From: JACTUC01 sp964477685 | GTDB taxonomy: Archaea; Thermoproteota; Methanomethylicia; Methanomethylicales; Methanomethylicaceae | NCBI GenBank assembly: GCA_964477685.1 | Contig: CAYZHK010000039.1 | Location: forward strand, 1-15,123 | Direction: 5' to 3' | Length of the DNA stretch: 15,123 nucleotides | Shown: positions 6,645 to 13,964 of the stretch, piece by piece | Position numbering within the stretch: the first letter of the stretch is position 1 | How the letters are laid out: the number at the start of each line of letters is the position of its first letter | Program-made: the position numbers and the translations under genes | The notes under the pieces: generated by a model | What the model was told of the DNA's origin: nothing | Databases searched by the model: none | What the model saw: only the letters and a program-made list of their open reading frames with translations

Positions 6645-6690
6645 GAAGTATGTGCAATTATGTGAAAATATAACAACCGTCACCGCAGGG

Positions 6691-7356
6691 GTGGATCCGA
6701 CGAAAGAGTATTCCCTTCATTCCCAGGTCAAGGCCATATGCGCCCTTCCCGGCGACAGGCTTGAGGCCAGGCTGGGCGATTACGTCGTCGACATCCTCAG
6801 GGGAGAAATGGCCATCGAGGTCCAGACCCAGAACTTCTCCGCCCTCAGGCGGAAGCTCCAGGTGCTCACCGCAGACCGCCCGGTGAGGCTGGTATACCCC
6901 CTGCCCGAGAGGAAATGGATAACCCACTTCACCAGGGGCAATGTCTTCCTGAAGAGGAGGAGGTCACCCAAGAGGGGGAAGTTGACCGATGTCTTCCGCG
7001 AGCTGGTGATGATCCCTGACATGATCGGGAAGGAGAACTTCTCGCTGGAGATTCTCTTCATCGACGAGGAGGAGGAGAGGTGCGCCGACGGAAGGGGGAG
7101 CTGGAGACGGAGGGGCGTAAGCATCAGGGAAAGGAGGCTGCTCCGGGTCAATGGCCGCATCCTCTTCCAGGGGAGGGAAGATTACCTCCGGTTCCTGCCC
7201 GAAGGGCTGGGGAGGGCTTTCACCAACAGCGAGCTGGCGAGTGCAGCCAATATTCCGGTGTGGACTGCACGCCAGATAACCTATTGCCTCAGGAGAGGAG
7301 GCATCGTCCAGGTGGCCGGGGAGAAGGGGAGGGCCTTCGTTTTCCAGAGGGCCTGA
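6691..7356 (+). CDS. Nuclease-fold (PD-(D/E)XK-like) protein with C-terminal winged helix
   Basis: 222 residues from GTG 6691. An ATG at 6577 is in frame but lies upstream of the TATA boxes and overlaps the neighbour's 5' end, so it is rejected. The N-terminal part reads LHSQVKAICALPGDRLEARLGDYVVDILRGEMAIEVQTQNFSALRRKL. E25, D34 and the E43-x-Q45 pair sit where a PD-(D/E)XK-type fold carries its metal-binding residues, with Gln in place of the usual Lys. A basic middle (KRRRSPKRGK, and GRGSWRRRGVS) follows, then at about 175-215 a helix-turn-helix-like segment (FTNSELASAANIPVWTARQITYCLRRGGIVQ) ending in a wing. I recall similar unnamed proteins in actinobacteria with the same SPKRG and GRGSWRRRG motifs. 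The combination suggests DNA binding, perhaps regulation of the divergent MttB-like gene; cleavage activity is uncertain. It ends in TGA. Confidence 0.65.
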   Translation: MDPTKEYSLHSQVKAICALPGDRLEARLGDYVVDILRGEMAIEVQTQNFSALRRKLQVLTADRPVRLVYPLPERKWITHFTRGNVFLKRRRSPKRGKLTDVFRELVMIPDMIGKENFSLEILFIDEEEERCADGRGSWRRRGVSIRERRLLRVNGRILFQGREDYLRFLPEGLGRAFTNSELASAANIPVWTARQITYCLRRGGIVQVAGEKGRAFVFQRA

Positions 7357-7401
7357 TGCCCCTGGGGGCTGCCAGTGGGGAAAGCCTCTGACCTTCAGGG
7401 T

Positions 7402-7451
7402 CCCTCAGCCCCATGGCAGTGGCTGAGGGGGGGCTTCGCCTCGCCCTTTTT
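7402..7451 (+). terminator. Hairpin plus T tract terminator
   Basis: CCCTCAGCC (7402-7410) pairs perfectly with GGCTGAGGG (7421-7429) around a 10-nt loop, and a T5 tract follows at 7447-7451. It lies after the nuclease/winged-helix gene and before the next promoter, so it probably separates the two transcripts. Confidence 0.55.
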
Positions 7452-7468
7452 ACCATTGTGCCTACCCC

Positions 7469-7477
7469 AAAATATTC
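7469..7477 (+). promoter_or_regulatory. TATA-like box of the second ABC operon
   Basis: AAAATATTC lies 33-41 nt upstream of the ATG at 7510, in an otherwise GC-rich region. Confidence 0.4.
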
Positions 7478-7509
7478 AAGAGCGGAGCGCGTATTCTAGG
7501 TGTTCCAAG

Positions 7510-8577
7510 ATGACCTCCGCTATGGGTGCAACAGGATCCGACAGCATTGGCGCCGAAATAGCACCAGGTGGCAGCAGCCCTGCGCTCGCCGTAGAGGTGG
7601 AGGGGCTGGTGAAGCGCTACGGGAAGGATTTCACAGCCCTCAACGGTGTCGACCTCAGCATAGAGGCGGGGAAGGTCTTCGCCCTGCTGGGCCCGAACGG
7701 CGCCGGGAAGACGACGCTGATGCGGATACTGACGACCCAGCTAAAAGCCAGCGCCGGCTCAGCCAGGATATTCGGCCTCGATGCAGCGACGGAAGGGGAC
7801 AGGGTGAGGCGCCTGATCTCCTATGTCCCCCAGGAGATGAGCGTCTGGACCGACATCACCGGTAGGGAGAACATGGTGATCTACGCGAAGCTCTACAAGG
7901 TGCCCTCCGACGGGAGGGGGGAGCTTATAGACGGCCTCCTCGAGGATATGGGGCTCATGGACTTCGCCGACAGGACGGTCGGCAAGTACTCCGGGGGCAT
8001 GATCCGCCGCCTGGAGCTGGCCTGCGCCCTCCTCGTCAGCCCCCAAATCCTCTTCCTCGACGAGCCGACCATAGGCCTCGACCCGTCGGCCAGGAAGGTG
8101 GTCTGGGACAAGATCACCCACTTCAAGAAGTCCTACGGCGCAACAGTTTTCTTCAACACCCACTACATGGACGAGGCGGATCTCTACTCCGACGAGATTG
8201 CCATAATTAACCAGGGCAGGATCGTCATCAGGGGGACTGCCGGCGAGCTGAAGCATTCGGCGGGGGAGTCGGTCCAGCTCACCCTGTCGGACCACAACAT
8301 CCCGGAGGCCACACTAGGCAGCCTGAAAGCCCTGCCCGGCGCCAAGGGCCTCAGGCTCGACAACTCCACCCTGACCATATTCGTCGAAGACGCAGAGACC
8401 TCGCTCCCGCCGGCCATCAGGGCAGTGGAGGCGGCGGGGGTAGCCGTCCTGAGGGCGGCCGTGATCTCCCAGACACTGGACGAGGTCTTCTTCAAGTATG
8501 CCGGAGCGAGGATAGACATGCTGGGGAGGGCTGTTGAGGCTAGGCAGGTAAGGACGATGATCAAGAGGGGTGGCTGA
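7510..8577 (+). CDS. ABC-2 type exporter ATP-binding protein (DrrA-like)
   Basis: 355-residue ATPase of the daunorubicin-resistance-type exporter family. The start at 7510 (MTSAMGATGS) follows a TATA-like box at 7469-7477; ATG 7522 is also possible. The longer frame from 7375 would translate the terminator and promoter. Motifs: Walker A GPNGAGKTT at 61-69, Q-loop YVPQEMSVW, signature KYSGGMIRRLELACAL, Walker B ILFLDEPTIGLDP, H-loop FNTHYMDEAD, and a C-terminal DUF4162-like domain ending SQTLDEVFFKYAG, all intact. The TGA stop at 8575-8577 overlaps the permease start by 8 nt. It is paralogous in type to the 1170-2338 ATPase, but the signature (YSGGM versus YSTGM) and C-terminal domain differ, so these are two distinct transporters rather than a recent duplication. 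Substrate unknown. Confidence 0.9.
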   Translation: MTSAMGATGSDSIGAEIAPGGSSPALAVEVEGLVKRYGKDFTALNGVDLSIEAGKVFALLGPNGAGKTTLMRILTTQLKASAGSARIFGLDAATEGDRVRRLISYVPQEMSVWTDITGRENMVIYAKLYKVPSDGRGELIDGLLEDMGLMDFADRTVGKYSGGMIRRLELACALLVSPQILFLDEPTIGLDPSARKVVWDKITHFKKSYGATVFFNTHYMDEADLYSDEIAIINQGRIVIRGTAGELKHSAGESVQLTLSDHNIPEATLGSLKALPGAKGLRLDNSTLTIFVEDAETSLPPAIRAVEAAGVAVLRAAVISQTLDEVFFKYAGARIDMLGRAVEARQVRTMIKRGG

Positions 8578-9337
8578 GACGGCTCTGGGAAGCGTTATTG
8601 TGATGATGGAGCTGGAGCTGAGGAGGATAAGGCACGACAGGACCGAGCTCTACTCCCGGGCGATCCAGCCCATCCTCTGGCTGGCCATCTTCGGGCCCGT
8701 GATGGGGGCGCTCAGGGCGATACCGACGGGCGGCATACCCTACACCGACTTCATCACGGCGGGGGTGCTGGTCCAGTCGGTGGCCTTCGTCTCCATCTTC
8801 TACGGCCTCCAGATAGTCTGGGAGAGGGAGTCGGGCATACTTAAGAAGCTTCTGGTTACCCCCACTTCCCGCTATGCACTGGTGGTAGGCAGGTCCATGG
8901 CGTCGGGGATCAGGGCGGTCTTCCAGATGGCGATAATATTCCTGGTGGCCCTCCTCCTAGGTGTCAAGTTCATCCCGAGCGTCCTCAACCTGGCGCTCGC
9001 GGTGGCCATCCTCTTCTTCGCCTCCGGCGGGCTCGCCGCGCTCTCGATACTGATCACGTCGCTCATGAAGACGAGGGAGAGGGTCATGGGCATAGGGCAG
9101 GCCATAATAATGCCCCTCTTCTTCGCCAGCAACGCCCTCTACCCGGTGGAATTGATGCCCCCCATCCTGAGGTACGTCGCCCTCGGCAACCCCCTCAGCT
9201 ACATTGTGGACGCCGTAAGGAGCCTGACCATAACCGGCGACCTGTCCATGCTTCCGGTGGACATTCTGGCAATAGCCATATTCGATGCGGTGATCTTCGT
9301 GCTGGCATCGATAAGCTTCAGGAAGATAATCCAGTAG
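8570..9337 (+). CDS. ABC-2 type exporter permease (DrrB-like)
   Basis: 255-residue membrane partner of the 7510-8577 ATPase. The GTG at 8570 overlaps the ATPase stop by 8 nt, typical of translational coupling. The N-terminal ELELRRIRHDRTELYSRAIQPILWLAIFGPVMG is the classic opening of ABC2_membrane proteins. It is followed by roughly six hydrophobic spans and the conserved cytoplasmic loop VWERESGILKKLLVTPTSRYALVVGRS, a hallmark of DrrB-type permeases. A late motif, FFASNALYPVELMPPILRYVALGNPLSYIVDAVR, is also strongly family-typical. Both halves of a working exporter are therefore present. It ends in TAG, converging with the APC permease across 19 nt that contain a 10-bp palindrome (CTGCCGGCAG, 9344-9353). 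Confidence 0.9.
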   Translation: MAETALGSVIVMMELELRRIRHDRTELYSRAIQPILWLAIFGPVMGALRAIPTGGIPYTDFITAGVLVQSVAFVSIFYGLQIVWERESGILKKLLVTPTSRYALVVGRSMASGIRAVFQMAIIFLVALLLGVKFIPSVLNLALAVAILFFASGGLAALSILITSLMKTRERVMGIGQAIIMPLFFASNALYPVELMPPILRYVALGNPLSYIVDAVRSLTITGDLSMLPVDILAIAIFDAVIFVLASISFRKIIQ

Positions 9338-9356
9338 GCTGGGCTGCCGGCAGGCC

Positions 9357-11006
9357 TCAGGAGCGGGATCCAATTGCCTCCCCAATGAGCCTGGCTATGT
9401 CATCGGTCCTGTAGCTGCTGCGGACTCCCCAGACGTAGCAGACGAGGGCCATCGCACCCAGTATGGCGAAGTCCCAGGGGAAGGCGATAAGCCCCGTCCC
9501 GTAGCTGCCGAGATAGGAGAGGAGGGTCAACGCCAAGGAATAGACCACTATCCATCCGCCGTGGAGGGCATCATTGACCGGGTAGGAGCCCCGGAACCAG
9601 CCCACCATGAATAGGGCCATCCCCAGCAGGAGGGCGACCATGGCATAACCAGTGTAGGGCCATGTGGTCCAGTAGACTATAAAGCTGGACATTATGAAGG
9701 CAATCGGGGCGATCAGCCTGGCCGCCGGGACCCTGAACTGCCGCTTCAGCTGAGGGGCGCTCTTCCGGAGGGCCATAAGGGAGGTCGCCCCGGCCAGCTG
9801 CGTGAATATGGTGGCAGTCGTCCCGATGGTGGCAAGCTCCCCCCAGTTGGGGAAGGCAAAGAGGAAGAAGATGCCGATGAAGAGGTTGACGATTAGCGCT
9901 GTCCTGGGGATGCCATACTTCTCGTGGACGTCGCCCATCCGGCTGTGGAGGTGCCCCCCTTCGGCCAGGGCGTAGAGGTCGCGGGCAGAGGAGCCCGTGT
10001 AGACGCCGGTTGTGCCAAAGGGCGAGATGACCGCGTCGAAAAGGAGGACCGTCGCCAGGACCGAGATGCCCAGTATGCTTATCAGCTGGTAGAAGGGGGC
10101 GCTCGAGTAGGCCCCCTGGGTCGCCAAGTTCGCCCAGTCCCCGGGCTGCAGGCCTGAGGACCCCCAACGGATGCCGCCAATGAAGGCGATCTGGAGGAAA
10201 GTATAGAGGGTCACGGTGGTCAGTATGGAGAAGATCATTGCCCTGGGGACATCCTTGGACGGGTTCCTCACCTCACCTGAATAATCAAGGGCAACTCTTG
10301 ACCCCGTGTAGGCGAAGATGATGCCGGCCGTGCCGACGGCCGAGAAGACGGGGCCGATGCCATTGGGGGCGAAGCCTCCAAAGGAAGTGAAGTTTGGGGG
10401 GTAGAAATAGAGGAGGGCGACGATGGCGGTGATGGTGGGGACGAACAGCTTCCACCAGGTGATGGTGTTGTTAACCCTCGCCAGGAGCTTCACGCCGTAG
10501 GAATTGAGCAGGATGGTGAGAAGCAGGATGGCTATGCAGGCGGCATAGCCAAGCGGGGCCAGGGATCCGCCACTGAGGAGGGGGGGAAAATAGGCGGACG
10601 CATAGGTTACGATGGCCACCGATTCGACAGGGGGGACAATCACCGCGGCGATGTAGTAGGCCCATCCGAAGTAGAAGCCGGAGAAATAGCCGTGGGTGTA
10701 CTGGGGGATCTTAACAACTGCCCCGGCTGCGGGGAGCATGCCCCCCAACTCTGCCCAGGTCACGGCGATGAAGAGGATGAATATGCCGCCTATCAGCCAG
10801 GAGACGACGGCGGCTGGCCCCGCTATGGAAGCCCCATAAACAGATCCAAACAGCCAAGCCGAGCCGATTTCGCTGCCGAGGCATATGAAGTAAAGGTCCC
10901 TAAGCGAGAGGACCTTACGGAACTTGCCCTGGCCCCCTATCCGGGCCGATGCCGGGATCTGCCCCTCGGCGGGTTGGTCTGTCGAGGGAGGGGAAGCTTC
11001 GCCCAT
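9357..11006 (-). CDS. APC-superfamily amino acid/polyamine permease
   Basis: 549-residue secondary transporter. ATG 11006 (MGEASPPSTDQPAEG) is chosen; the frame continues to 11195, but that extension is not family-like. After a hydrophilic tail, TM1 contains LYFICLGSEIGSAWLFG, the broken-helix region with a G-S-x-I-G-S/A-type motif that binds the substrate backbone in APC transporters. About twelve hydrophobic segments follow. Segment 6 has GIIFAYTGSRVALDYSGEVRNPSKDVPRAM, the F/A-Y-x-G and E-V-x-N-P-x-x-x-x-P-R-A pattern of the family. The C-terminal part adds one or two extra spans. It probably imports amino acids or related amines by proton or sodium coupling, but the specificity cannot be read from the sequence. 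It is a single gene with a TATA-like element near 11045-11053. It ends in TGA. Confidence 0.88.
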   Translation of the reverse strand: MGEASPPSTDQPAEGQIPASARIGGQGKFRKVLSLRDLYFICLGSEIGSAWLFGSVYGASIAGPAAVVSWLIGGIFILFIAVTWAELGGMLPAAGAVVKIPQYTHGYFSGFYFGWAYYIAAVIVPPVESVAIVTYASAYFPPLLSGGSLAPLGYAACIAILLLTILLNSYGVKLLARVNNTITWWKLFVPTITAIVALLYFYPPNFTSFGGFAPNGIGPVFSAVGTAGIIFAYTGSRVALDYSGEVRNPSKDVPRAMIFSILTTVTLYTFLQIAFIGGIRWGSSGLQPGDWANLATQGAYSSAPFYQLISILGISVLATVLLFDAVISPFGTTGVYTGSSARDLYALAEGGHLHSRMGDVHEKYGIPRTALIVNLFIGIFFLFAFPNWGELATIGTTATIFTQLAGATSLMALRKSAPQLKRQFRVPAARLIAPIAFIMSSFIVYWTTWPYTGYAMVALLLGMALFMVGWFRGSYPVNDALHGGWIVVYSLALTLLSYLGSYGTGLIAFPWDFAILGAMALVCYVWGVRSSYRTDDIARLIGEAIGSRS

Positions 11007-11044
11007 GGGTTTCGCCGTTCCTTGTTTATCCCTTAAGGTGCGCT

Positions 11045-11053
11045 GTTTACTAT
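11045..11053 (-). promoter_or_regulatory. TATA-like box of the APC permease
   Basis: Minus-strand TAGTAAACA lies about 39-47 nt upstream of ATG 11006, preceded by the purine-rich AAGGAA. It is one of two candidates; a TTAAGG-type sequence nearer the gene is weaker. Confidence 0.3.
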
Positions 11054-11295
11054 TCCTTATGCAGGCCCGTTTCCAGTATTCGGCAGTTCGCTTGATGTCC
11101 TGGGGGCACGAACTGGATGGCATTGCAGCACACAACCAATGGCGATTGATGGGCGCCCGAAAATTTTCTCTTAAAACTACCCTCCGACACTCCAATTAGC
11201 ATAGGCCGGAAATGGGGTTTCCAGCAAGAAGGGTTGGCAAAGTTGGGCCGTTCTACTGCCGGATTGCTTAGGAAGGCCGGAAGGGTAGCGCGTGA

Positions 11296-11303
11296 GATTA
11301 TAG
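11296..11303 (+). promoter_or_regulatory. TATA-like box of the zinc-ribbon/nuclease-like gene
   Basis: GATTATAG lies 45-52 nt upstream of ATG 11348. A strong Shine-Dalgarno sequence, AAGGAG, follows at 11337-11342, five nt before the ATG. Together they argue for the 11348 start rather than the TTG at 11234. Confidence 0.4.
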
Positions 11304-11347
11304 TATCGTGGACCAATTTCGCCAAGGAGGCACCCCAAGGAGTGGAC

Positions 11348-12145
11348 ATGGAGGCGGATGGTGATATGGAGGCAAAGCCCCTTGCCCCCCTTGACTTCAA
11401 CCTCCGCGAATTTGTCTTCCCCAACGACGAACCGTTCATTGGCCATTGCCCCAAATGCGGGGAGAAGAGGATGCTGACCAGATGGGTCAAGCTCTCAACT
11501 GCGCGGAACGCCCGCCCCTACTGCGAAGGGTGTGCCTCCTCCATGAAGATACAGGAGTCGGTGCTCCCGATGCCGATAGAGGCGGAAGGCGAGAATGTTC
11601 TGAGCACGGAGGCGTCGGCATCCCTGAAGCTCCAGAAGCTGTGGCTGAGGGGGAGGTGCTTCGAGGACCGCGTCCTGGCGCTCTTCGAGCAGTCAGACTT
11701 CGAGCTGGTGGAACGCGCCGAGAGGGAATGGACCTACAGCGACAGCCCCACATCGCTCGATGTGAAGGACTCGCGTCCGGACCTGCTGCTCAAGCACAGG
11801 CAGTCGGGGCTCGAGTTCGGCGTGATGATCCGGTTTTTCAGGAGGCTAGAGCCGTCAGACCACGGAGGGCAGGTGGTAGTTCTTGAGGAGTATACAAAAA
11901 AGAAAGCCAAAGAATTCTGCAGGCAGTATAAGGTCACATGCTTCGTGGTCGTCGGTGAAGGTGCCAACCCGAACAGGGTCGAGAGGCTGCTCCTAATCCC
12001 GTTGAATGATGTAAACCCCGAAGGGATGAAGCCAGAGGAGATCAGCAGGTACGATAGGGACCCCAGGCTTCCGATAACATTCATGGACCTAGCTGACTGC
12101 TGTCCAGCACTGGGAGTGCTGTCCGGTGCCCAGGTAGAGCAGTAG
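11348..12145 (+). CDS. Zinc-ribbon protein with degenerate PD-(D/E)XK nuclease-like domain
   Basis: 265 residues from ATG 11348, chosen for the AAGGAG site five nt upstream. The same frame is open back to a TTG at 11234 (303 aa), but that extension would cover the TATA box. A four-cysteine zinc ribbon comes first (C34/C37 in CPKCG, C59/C62). After a linker, a restriction-endonuclease-like domain opens with GRCFEDRVLALF (E106), then SRPDLLLKH (D145) and SGLEFGVMIRFFRR. Related proteins, as I recall them, read FWVEAKYR at that point, giving E-x-K. Here the two positions are M160 and R162, so the catalytic pair appears lost. The end, TCFVVVGEGANPNRVERLLLIPL, is the strand and loop that usually closes this fold. 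A DNA-binding or regulatory role without cleavage is plausible. It ends in TAG. Confidence 0.65.
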   Translation: MEADGDMEAKPLAPLDFNLREFVFPNDEPFIGHCPKCGEKRMLTRWVKLSTARNARPYCEGCASSMKIQESVLPMPIEAEGENVLSTEASASLKLQKLWLRGRCFEDRVLALFEQSDFELVERAEREWTYSDSPTSLDVKDSRPDLLLKHRQSGLEFGVMIRFFRRLEPSDHGGQVVVLEEYTKKKAKEFCRQYKVTCFVVVGEGANPNRVERLLLIPLNDVNPEGMKPEEISRYDRDPRLPITFMDLADCCPALGVLSGAQVEQ

Positions 12146-12162
12146 TTGGTCCCGGAGGGATG

Positions 12163-12168
12163 AAAAAA
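12163..12168 (-). terminator. T6 tract after the Rieske gene
   Basis: On the minus strand T6 directly follows the TGA of the Rieske gene, in the 23-nt convergent gap. It is a typical archaeal U-tract terminator. Confidence 0.5.
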
Positions 12169-12498
12169 TCACTCAGGGACTTCCACGACGATGTCGTCCC
12201 CTTCGACCGTGACCCTGTAGGTCTTCAGCGGGTCGATCTTGAGGTAGTCGGTCCCTATGGGCTGCTCCAGCACCTTCCCGTTGGTGACATCGAACTTCGC
12301 ATAGTGGTTGCTGCACCACAGGTAATTGTCCTTCAGCTTGCCCTCGAAGAGGGGATTGGCGTAGTGGGTGCAAACAGACTGGACGCCGTAAAACTGGCCT
12401 GCGACGTTTACTACGAGCACCCGGGTCTTCGACGCCCGGAGGCTCTTCATCTTGCCTGGGGGGATGTCTGAGGTCTTTGCAATCTTCACTTTAACCAT
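12169..12498 (-). CDS. Rieske-type [2Fe-2S] ferredoxin
   Basis: 109-residue soluble electron carrier. The cluster-binding signature is complete: C43-T-H45 and C62-S-N-H65 (CTHYANPLFEG ... LWCSNHYAKFD), with two Cys and two His binding the [2Fe-2S] centre. The typical GKV and QPIGTDYLKI follow-on strands are present. Length and lack of a signal peptide or transmembrane anchor place it with stand-alone Rieske ferredoxins (BphF/NirD-like) rather than cytochrome bc1 Rieske proteins. ATG 12498 is preferred to the in-frame GTG 12507; AGGTG at 12506-12510 would serve as its ribosome site and a TATA-like box lies 34-42 nt upstream. No oxygenase or nitrite reductase is nearby, so its redox partner is unknown. 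It ends in TGA and T6. Confidence 0.88.
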   Translation of the reverse strand: MVKVKIAKTSDIPPGKMKSLRASKTRVLVVNVAGQFYGVQSVCTHYANPLFEGKLKDNYLWCSNHYAKFDVTNGKVLEQPIGTDYLKIDPLKTYRVTVEGDDIVVEVPE

Positions 12499-12531
12499 TG
12501 TGCGCACCTAGGAATCATTCGAGCCAGATTC

Positions 12532-12540
12532 TAATAAAAG
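12532..12540 (-). promoter_or_regulatory. TATA-like box of the Rieske gene
   Basis: Minus-strand CTTTTATTA lies 34-42 nt upstream of ATG 12498, in an AT-rich island between two GC-rich genes. Confidence 0.45.
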
Positions 12541-12587
12541 TTGACACTGCCCCGCTTCCGATGGTCGGTTGGAAAATGGGCCGACAG

Positions 12588-12603
12588 AAAAACGGGTAAA
12601 AAA
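12588..12603 (-). terminator. Double T-tract terminator after the SDR gene
   Basis: On the minus strand, a few nt after the SDR stop (12610), T6 (12598-12603) and T5 (12588-12592) occur in succession, separated by ACCCG. This is typical of archaeal termination and argues that the SDR and Rieske genes are separate transcripts. Confidence 0.5.
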
Positions 12604-12609
12604 GAGTTG

Positions 12610-13431
12610 TCATGTGCAGAGGAAGCCGCCATCTACCGGCACGATTGCCCCCTGCATGAAGTTTGAGAGTCCGCAAGCCATAACCAAGACCATGCGGGCA
12701 ATATCGTCTGGCTCAGCCAGCCTTTCTAATGGTATTCGCATCATGAAGAGTTCGGATGCGGCCATGGAATCCCCGCCGATCTTGGCAAACTCCTCCGAAT
12801 ACTTTGATCCCCCCGGTGTGGCGACACCTCCGGGTGCAATGGCATTTATCTTGATCCCCTTCTTGCCGTATGCCGCAGCCAAGTCCCTTGTCATGCTGAT
12901 GACCGCCGCCTTTGTAGAATCATAGTGCACCAGCAATGGTGAGGGCATTGTTGTGAGCAGGGCGCCTACCGAGGCGATATTCACAATGACTCCGCCCTTG
13001 CCCTCTCTCCTCCTTATGAAGTGCTGGCACATCCAGAGGTATGCGCTTGTGTTGATGCCGAACATCTTCTTCAGGAACTCCTCATCGATAGCCAGAAAAT
13101 CCTTGAACGGGAATATGCCGGCGTTGTTGACCAGTATATCGGGCTCCCTTGCGCCGAGCCCCTCCCAGAGGGCGTCTATCTCGGCCTTGTGGTAGAGGTC
13201 CACCCTGTGAAGGTTTACCTCGACGTTGAAATGCGAAAGCTCTTTCTTGAGAGAAGCCAGGCCCTTCTCGTCCATATCCACCAGTTCAAGATCTGAGCCG
13301 GCTTCCGCGAAGCGTGTAGCTATGGCCCTGCCTATGCCGCTTGAGGCGCCCGTTATGATGCTCCGCTTCTTCTTGAGGGACACGAGTTCGGCTATTGGGG
13401 TTATTTGTATGATTTCGCCCAAATTTTTCAC
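12610..13431 (-). CDS. Short-chain dehydrogenase/reductase (SDR)
   Basis: Classical SDR, 273 residues from GTG 13431. Residues in order: nucleotide-binding TGASSGIG (27-34), Asp ending the second strand in LVDMD (favours NAD over NADP), NNAG (102-105), catalytic Asn in FGIN (127), Ser in IASVG (154), and YDSTK (Tyr170, Lys174). The C-terminal IVPVDGGFLCT is the usual end of FabG-like members, so an active alcohol/ketone oxidoreductase is expected; the substrate is unknown. The frame stays open to ATG 13503 and ATG 13566. The 13432-13503 stretch, however, is much more AT-rich, uses codons unlike the rest (CGA, GAA, AAT) and holds a TATA-like box 33-43 nt before GTG 13431, so the short start is preferred. 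ATG 13503 (297 aa) remains possible. It ends in TGA. Confidence 0.82.
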   Translation of the reverse strand: MKNLGEIIQITPIAELVSLKKKRSIITGASSGIGRAIATRFAEAGSDLELVDMDEKGLASLKKELSHFNVEVNLHRVDLYHKAEIDALWEGLGAREPDILVNNAGIFPFKDFLAIDEEFLKKMFGINTSAYLWMCQHFIRRREGKGGVIVNIASVGALLTTMPSPLLVHYDSTKAAVISMTRDLAAAYGKKGIKINAIAPGGVATPGGSKYSEEFAKIGGDSMAASELFMMRIPLERLAEPDDIARMVLVMACGLSNFMQGAIVPVDGGFLCT

Positions 13432-13463
13432 CTCATTATTATTTTTAACTTTGTCTGCCCCTT

Positions 13464-13474
13464 CTTTATTATCT
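13464..13474 (-). promoter_or_regulatory. TATA-like box of the SDR gene
   Basis: Minus-strand GATAATAAAG-type element, 33-43 nt upstream of GTG 13431, the same distance as at several other genes in the window. It is used here to decide the SDR start. Confidence 0.4.
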
Positions 13475-13545
13475 ATCTGTTCAAATCGCAGCGGTTTGCT
13501 CATTCGGCTTGATGGGGAGAAAGGGCATTCCGGAGGCGAGGACAT

Positions 13546-13553
13546 GTTTATTT
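13546..13553 (+). promoter_or_regulatory. TATA-like box of the YbjQ gene
   Basis: GTTTATTT lies 37-44 nt upstream of ATG 13590. On the minus strand the same bases (AAATAAAC) could serve the longer SDR form. Confidence 0.35.
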
Positions 13554-13589
13554 CGATGCTGATCAAGCTATTATGTTGGTGATCTGGAT

Positions 13590-13928
13590 ATGAGCGGCGG
13601 AAGGTTCATCGTCACCACAACCTGGAACGTCCCAGGCTACAGGGTTGTTAGATATGTCGGGCTTATCTCTGGGCTGAGCCCAAGGACCAGGGGAGTCGGA
13701 GGGCAGTTTGTAGGCAGCCTACAGACACTTGTCGGCGGCGAGGTCACGGCTTTCACCAGCGAGATACAGAAGGCTAGGGACGAGGCAGTTTCAAGGGCTA
13801 TAGCCCAGGCAGCATCCATGGGGGCCAATGCTATAATTGGACTTGATGTTGAAACTGCCAATCTTTACCAGACGATAGCACTGATAAGCGTAACAGGGAC
13901 CGCTGTGGTGATAGAGGAGGAGAAGTAG
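13590..13928 (+). CDS. YbjQ family (UPF0145/DUF74) protein
   Basis: 112 residues, the normal length of this family of small pentameric, putatively metal-binding proteins of unknown function. Recognisable features are the opening VTTTWNVPGYRVVRYVGLISGLSPRTRGVGGQFVGSLQTLVGGE, the helix FTSEIQKARDEAVSRAIAQAASMGANAIIGLDVE, and the closing SVTGTAVVIEE strand. The family consensus TT-x4-G-Y-x-I/V, LVGGE and GANA-I/V-x-G is present throughout. No signal peptide is seen. The acidic C-terminus (IEEEK) is short and unremarkable. The start is ATG 13590, 37 nt after a TATA-like box. It is divergent from the SDR gene and convergent with the LEA14-like gene. It ends in TAG. Confidence 0.9.
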   Translation: MSGGRFIVTTTWNVPGYRVVRYVGLISGLSPRTRGVGGQFVGSLQTLVGGEVTAFTSEIQKARDEAVSRAIAQAASMGANAIIGLDVETANLYQTIALISVTGTAVVIEEEK

Positions 13929-13964
13929 TCCACCCTGTATCGGGTTTGATGTTCAGGGCAGGCG

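Noticed and set aside
6577..6690. Extended start of the nuclease/winged-helix protein at ATG 6577
   Set aside because: It would translate both TATA boxes and begin one base from the divergent start codon; GTG 6691 fits the promoter.
7375..7509. N-terminal extension of the second ABC ATPase
   Set aside because: It covers a hairpin terminator, a T tract and a TATA-like box, and the extra residues are unlike other ABC ATPases.
9344..9353. CTGCCGGCAG palindrome between convergent genes as a terminator
   Set aside because: It has no loop of useful size and no T tract, so it is noted only as a palindrome.
11007..11195. N-terminal extension of the APC permease
   Set aside because: The added 63 residues are not like the family and cover the presumed promoter; ATG 11006 gives a normal hydrophilic N-terminus.
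12169..13431. Rieske ferredoxin and SDR as one operon
   Set aside because: A 111-nt gap with T6 and T5 tracts and a separate TATA-like box lies between them, so a joint pathway is not supported.
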